64,000 nucleotides of DNA from Spinacia oleracea (Eukaryota; Streptophyta; Magnoliopsida; Caryophyllales; Amaranthaceae): positions 84,511,141 through 84,575,140 of the forward strand of contig NC_079487.1 in the NCBI RefSeq assembly GCF_020520425.1, written 5' to 3'. Position 1 is the stretch's first letter. Every line of letters starts with the position of its first letter. Below, one piece after another: positions 59,921-64,000 of this stretch. The position numbers and the translations under genes are program-made. The notes under the pieces are model-generated. The model was not told where the DNA came from, searched no databases, and worked only from the letters and a program-made list of their open reading frames with translations.

Positions 59921-60245
59921 CTTTGTTGCAGCGTACATATATATTGTACGCTGCAACAAGGGAAAAAAAATTCGCAAAATTTCAGACTTGTTGCAGCGTA
60001 CAAATAAATGTACGCTGCAAAAAGTTGAGTCTTTTGCAGCGTACATATATATATGTACGCTGCAACAAGTCCAAATTTTTGCCAATTTTTTGGCACTTGT
60101 TGCAGCGTACATACATATGTACGCTGCAAAAAACCCCTTTTAGCAGCGAACATTGTACGCTGCAACAAGTTCAGACTTGTTGCAGGCCCCCCAGTTGCAG
60201 CATACGATGTACGCTGCAACAGGGGTCTAAAAGCCCGCTGCAATA
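59921..60245 (+). repeat. CACTA right subterminal repeats (palindromic TTGCAGCGTACAT units)
   Basis: At least five palindromes of the type TTGCAGCGTACATATATA...TGTACGCTGCAA (about 59933, 59991, 60034, 60099, 60145). The open frames on both strands here are repeat artefacts. Confidence 0.85.
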
Positions 60246-60497
60246 AGGGTTTTTTCTACTAGTGTACCCAAACGCTACCTCTACCGCTAACCGCTACCTA
60301 AACCGTTACCTTGCCAAACACTCACAAATTTTACAAGTAGCGTCTTGACTAGGTCAAAACGCTACCCGCTACTTCAAACGCTACTGCCGAACACGCCCTA
60401 ATGCGGAACCGATTCATAGAAAATAAAATTACACGAGTACAAAAAGAAGGGAATATAAGCCGTTAAAATAGGTGGAAGAGAGTTTCTTTCTTTTTTT

Positions 60498-61069
60498 ACA
60501 AATTCTTATTTACATAGGGTGTATGATAAATATTGTACATCGAAGTTAAAGTTAACGTAAAATGCTTACAAATTATTCTTATATATGTAAAAGTTATCTA
60601 CTCCGTATTTTTTAGTGATAAAATTTTTCATTTTAATAAAAAATATTTCTTCAAAATTACTAATAATATATAAGACTACTCATTTAACTTTTTAAAATGT
60701 TTATCTATCAACTTATTTTTTAATAATATAAAAATTAGAGAAAATTGGGTAAAAGTTATACTTCCTCCGTCTTTTAATACTCGCAACGTTTGTTAGTTTC
60801 ACGCATGCCAATGCACAACTTTGATCATTTATATCTTAAATTCTCTTTATGCAAAAATTATAAAAAGTTGATATTTTGAAAATACACATTAAGACGAATC
60901 TAGCAAGATCCCACATGACTATGTTTTATCTTATATAAAAACACTAAGAATAGTCAAAGTAGATTATATGAATAGTGGCAAAAGTCCAAATATTGCAAGT
61001 ATTAAAAGACGGAGGAAGTATTAGTGTACAATAAATTTATTGTACATATTGTGCATGCAAGACCTTTTG
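60498..61069. mobile_element. Second copy of the palindromic MULE-like MITE, split by a Stowaway
   Basis: 60498-60758 and 61019-61069 match the two parts of 23018-23344 in order, including ACAAATTCTTATTTACA at the start and GCAAGACCTTTTG at the end. The Stowaway at 60761-61018 sits between them. It appears to lie in a T-run (CTTTTTTTA before, TTTTTTTTTA after). Confidence 0.75.
60761..61018. mobile_element. Stowaway-type MITE nested in another MITE, TA TSD
   Basis: Begins CTTCCTCCGTCTTTTAATAC and ends with the inverted GTATTAAAAGACGGAGGAAG, TA on both sides (60759-60760; 61019-61020). 258 bp, non-coding. Confidence 0.9.
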
Positions 61070-61270
61070 TTTTTTTTTACAAGAAAATATAGCTTTCATT
61101 ACTCAATCATGGGATTTGTCAGCTACAATGCGAAACCGTACCTCCTCGGGACAATCCTCCGTACATACTAGAACCTCTTAAACATGAGATAGGCCTTGGC
61201 AAAAGGAGTGAGCCACTGCTTTACAAATTTGCTTTGTGAAATGGAACAAACACTTGGTGAAAGAAGAAGC
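61070..61270 (-). mobile_element. LINE-like 3' end with poly(A) on the minus strand
   Basis: Read in reverse, the segment ends ...GAGTAATGAAAGCTATATTT then TCTTGTAAAAAAAAA, the kind of tail seen in plant LINE 3' UTRs. No coding sequence survives. Tentative. Confidence 0.4.
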
Positions 61271-61384
61271 AAAATTACACATACCATTAACAATGTGAGT
61301 ATATTTCTACTCGATAATTATACTTGTACTCCAATATTAACGATTAGGATTGACAAGTATGACAATATGATAAAGAAATACAAA

Positions 61385-61580
61385 CTTTTAGAAAAGACGG
61401 TCTAACGGTTAGACCACTTTTATGCACTGAAACCAACTAGTTATGCACTTTAACTAATTAATTAACCACCTAAATCAATTAGTTAAGTCTGAAATTCAAT
61501 TAGTTAAGCAACGAAACAGATTAGTTATGCAACCGAACCAATTAGTTAAACAATGAAACTGATTAGTTAAGATATTTTGA
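61385..61580. repeat. AATTAGTTAAG repeat element, second copy
   Basis: Starts near AAAAGACGGTCTAACGG and contains about seven AATTAGTTAAG/CAATTAGTTAAG units in the same orientation as 3318-3425. The right inverted end is not clear. Confidence 0.5.
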
Positions 61581-62784
61581 GTTTTAATTAATAATAAGTT
61601 TGTTAAAAAATAATAACTATTCGACTCATAACTTTAACTATTTGTGTTTATACCTTAACTATTTTGCTATTCAATTAGTTACGATTTTATTACTTTTGGT
61701 TATGGTTTACACTAGTTTAGTTAGTACCAACAAATTGATCTAATTTTTAGGCGGCAATTAGTGGAAGGTGGACACAGGTGCATGTAGAGCTGCACCTTCC
61801 CTAAATGATACCCTAATTCAAATAAAACAAATCCCACAAATTTTCTTTTGGGCCATATTTGAATATAAATATATATTTTAGATAAAAAGTTTAACACAAA
61901 GCCTAATATCGTAGGAGCAACAATATACTACTGCTCTACACTCACTCTCCTATAATGTTATCTTATGTCAAAAATAAGAAAATAAATAAATAAAAAGCAA
62001 ATTTAAATTTCCTTTCATGGTTGAGCTGCTGAGCAGCCATTGCAGAAACAAAAGAACACAAAGAGATAAGTAAGACAACATGATTCATTAACCCAAAGAA
62101 CATTGATAAAGCTGGAAAATTAAAAAGAACAACTAATTGATTCATAATGAACATACAAAAGGAATAACAAGAACACAACGATTTAGATAATAGAACGTGT
62201 TTGACTGATACAAATTAAGTACACTAGGTCACTAGCTAAGAATAAGTTGGAAATAAAAAAAATTAAATTAAATTAAAATGAATATATAAAGGGAAGAAAA
62301 AGAACATGCTTTTGTAACACAAAGATCAACATAGAAGTGTATACATTAACAATCAAACCTTGAAAAAAAAATCTATTAATGTGTTGATAATCGAGATTGC
62401 ATTAGGATGGAATTTTCAGTTGGAATATTTAGGAGATAATTAATTGATTGAGAGAATGAGAGTTAAATTTGATAATTATAGATGCATATTAGGTGAAAAT
62501 AGCGAGAATAAAATTGTTTGGATATGATTAATTAGGGGCAACATGATAAAGAATTTATCTTTTTTATTTATTTATTAAATGCGTAAATTATGTTGACTGT
62601 ACATCATTTAAAAGAAATGCGTGAAATTGCTTATAACACAGACGTTTCTATAAAAGAAATGCGTGAAATTTGTTTAGACGGAATATATCATATATGCGTC
62701 TGCTTTCTTTTTGACGGAATATATGCGTCAAGTTAAAAACGAAATACTAACCGAAAACAAAACAAAAAAACAAAAAAAACTAAC
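61581..62784. other. AT-rich intron sequence, nothing recognised
   Basis: Low-complexity AT-rich DNA within the inferred O-methyltransferase intron, with an imperfect repeat of AAAAGAAATGCGTGAAATT near 62610-62670. No coding signal. Confidence 0.4.
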
Positions 62785-63272
62785 CAGCTATCTTGTACGA
62801 CTTTGTCCAAAAACAAGGCGAGAAGAGGGCCAAGGCTAGCCCCTTGTTGATCAGGATGAAAGAACTTGGTAAGCCGGCTTAGTCCGTAGCGCCTTTCGGA
62901 TTCAGCATTTGCACTGGTGGAGCACATAGTGCGGCTGATGACGGAGTAATTGGCAAGGAGTCGGAGTATACGATCCAGCATCAAAAGTGCGTCATGGTTG
63001 TTCGTTGTTGTTGGCAGCTGAGCCGAAATCTCTGTTGCGGATAACTGACGGCCAGCTCTTGCAATGATGCCAAAGAGATCGAGCTCCATTGCCGTATGCA
63101 ACACCCAAGGCAATACACTTGATTGCACCAACTGTGCAGCTAGCACAAAGTTTTCAGCTTCATCGTCGTTGTCGTCAACATCAATTAAAACCCTTACGGT
63201 GTTGTCAAAAGCATCAGATGAGGCTTCGTTAACGTTGTTTGCTTTTGACGACATGGAAGAATGATCACCCAT
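62785..63272 (-). pseudogene. Plant O-methyltransferase (COMT-like), exon 1
   Basis: From ATG at 63272 (MGDHSSMSSK; an alternative start is the second Met at 63254) the exon encodes the N-terminal dimerisation domain of a plant class I O-methyltransferase: SSVLPWVLHTAMELDLFGII, then ATEISAQLPTT, LMLDRILRLLANYSVISRTM, RYGLSRLTKFF and FLDKVVQDS. It ends in phase 2 at TG|GTTAG, matching exon 2 at 46038. It carries an unusual acidic insert (DVDDNDDEAE). These enzymes methylate phenolic hydroxyls, using SAM bound by the C-terminal domain. Exon 1 reads intact; the gene is called broken because of exon 2. Confidence 0.8.
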
Positions 63273-63590
63273 AGAGAGAGATAGATATCGAGTATACTGT
63301 AGGTCAACGTAGGTGGTGTTGTTCATTATTCCGTACTTTATCACCCATGGACAGACGGACCCATGTGGACCACGAGGGGTTCACATGGATCCATTATTTT
63401 ATAAAAAAAATAAGAAAAGTTTATTTATCTGATTGCACTTGAAGATCCTTATAATGAGAAGAATGAGAAGCGATCTTAATCGTCCAAAGGAACTAAATCC
63501 AACAGCGCACGATCTACGCTACAAAATGAAAATATTAAGGGTAAATTAGTAATTCTACGCGTTGAATGACCTACCCTCACAAAATCGATT
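63273..63590. promoter_or_regulatory. Divergent intergenic/promoter region
   Basis: Lies between the minus-strand O-methyltransferase start and the plus-strand leader to the right. No TATA box that I would trust. Confidence 0.4.
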
Positions 63591-63729
63591 TTTCAGAATA
63601 CTTTCTCTCTCTTCTTTAAGTTTTCTCTCTCCTCTCGTAAATCCTCTGCGTTTTTCATCTCCATCAACTTCCTTGATTCTCCTTGCATATCTCTTTAGCT
63701 TCTTTTGCGATCATCTTCCAATTCTCCAG
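63591..63729 (+). promoter_or_regulatory. 5' UTR exon of a gene continuing beyond the window
   Basis: Pyrimidine-rich leader (CTTTCTCTCTCTTC runs) ending TCTCCAG|GTACGTTTTT at 63729/63730, a good donor, followed by T-rich intron sequence to the window edge. This pattern is typical of plant genes with a leader intron. No start codon of the main frame is visible. Confidence 0.5.
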
Positions 63730-64000
63730 GTACGTTTTTTATTTTTCTCTCTTCATTCAATTAGCCCGTAGTTGTTCTTCGAATTTTCTGATTATTTTGT
63801 TGTTGTTCTTCAATTTTTATGTTCGTGAATTTGATTTGTGATCAATTAGGTTCTCGATTAATGATTTATTTCTCTTATTCGTGTTTTTGTTCTTACTCGG
63901 TTGATATTTTCGACTGATTTTGCTCGAATTTGGGGGTTTCTTTTGATTTTGTGGTATTAGGTTCTTTATTGGAATTCGGGTGATTTCTTTGATTGAGTAG

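Larger units (their letters stand above)
54020..60264 (+). mobile_element. CACTA (En/Spm) element, non-autonomous, with captured gene and tandem repeats
   Basis: It starts CACTAGTAGAAAAAACCC and ends GGGTTTTTTCTACTAGTG, exact inverted repeats, with the 3 bp TSD TAC on both sides (54017-54019; 60265-60267). Subterminal regions at both ends carry TTGCAGCGTAC repeats in both orientations. The interior holds a leader-like region (54330-54660), three exons of a pBRP-like gene with their introns, and about 16 copies of a 160 bp repeat. No TNP2-like transposase is seen, so the element depends on another copy. Length 6,245 bp. Confidence 0.92.
53757..60400. mobile_element. MITE with AGCGGTAGCGGG-type inverted repeats, host of the CACTA element
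   Basis: The left part (GTTCGGCAAAATTAGCGG, then many (G)TAGCGG units, about 53758-54019) and right part (CGCTACC units, then CGCTACTGCCGAACACGCCC, 60268-60400) are inverted copies. The total without the CACTA insert is about 400 bp. The ends look hAT-like, but I could not fix a TSD. Confidence 0.55.
46039..62784 (-). other. Inferred 16.7 kb intron of the O-methyltransferase gene, packed with transposons
   Basis: Donor GTTAG (minus strand) at 62784-62780 and acceptor AG at 46040-46039 join two exons in matching phase. Everything between that I can name is mobile DNA: RTE LINE remnant, Stowaway MITEs, two L1 LINEs, a solo LTR, a CACTA element in a MITE, and a MULE-type MITE. Since exon 2 is broken, the intron may no longer be spliced. 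Confidence 0.65.

Noticed and set aside
59878..60262. Frames with repeated LLQRTY/CTLQ motifs
   Set aside because: Translations of the palindromic CACTA subterminal repeats.

Overview
The window looks like repeat-rich plant nuclear DNA. It holds split genes with GT-AG introns, plant-only gene families (DUF4220/DUF594, chloroplast Rieske oxygenase, plant O-methyltransferase, plant-specific TFIIB-related protein) and layered Ty1/copia, LINE, CACTA, MULE, hAT and Stowaway elements. A large-genome eudicot is the best guess; the chenopod group (spinach, beet, quinoa) is only an impression. No tRNA, rRNA or CRISPR was seen.

Layout. 1-2920: most of a DUF4220/DUF594 membrane-protein gene (+), its 5' end outside the window. 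2921-8274: MITEs and a truncated Ty3/gypsy-like remnant (LTR end, primer site, broken gag). 8275-20065: a 5'-truncated PTC52/PAO-like Rieske oxygenase gene (+) with one coding exon split by a 10.3 kb copia element (8658-19006; TSD TCAAC; two LTRs of equal length that read as identical). 20296-20916: hAT-type MITE. 21401-22684: intron-less, broken TFIIH p62/TFB1 copy (-). 23018-23344: small element with 9 bp TSD. 23689: one CACTA-like end. 26981-28449: solo LTR. 29042-45660: PB1-like, MULE-associated gene (-), split by a 3 kb LTR-like element (TSD CCTCA), itself split by a second copia element of the same family (30658-42457; TSD CCCTG), whose 5' LTR holds a 1.48 kb MULE (31625-33100; 9 bp TSD ATTAATTAA).

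45822-63272: an O-methyltransferase gene (-) with exon 1 at 62785-63272 and exon 2 at 45822-46038. The splice phase matches across about 16.7 kb of intron filled with an RTE LINE remnant, Stowaway MITEs, two L1-type LINEs (one cut by a second, inverted solo LTR), and a 6.2 kb CACTA element (54020-60264) that has captured three exons of a pBRP-like TFIIB gene and carries about 16 copies of a 160 bp repeat. From about 63590 there is a pyrimidine-rich leader with a leader-intron donor, probably the start of the next + strand gene.

The host genes do not form a pathway. Most gene material other than DUF4220 appears broken. The biological interest is the nesting, the gene capture, and a copia pair in which one member keeps its cis signals and matching LTRs while its coding region has decayed.
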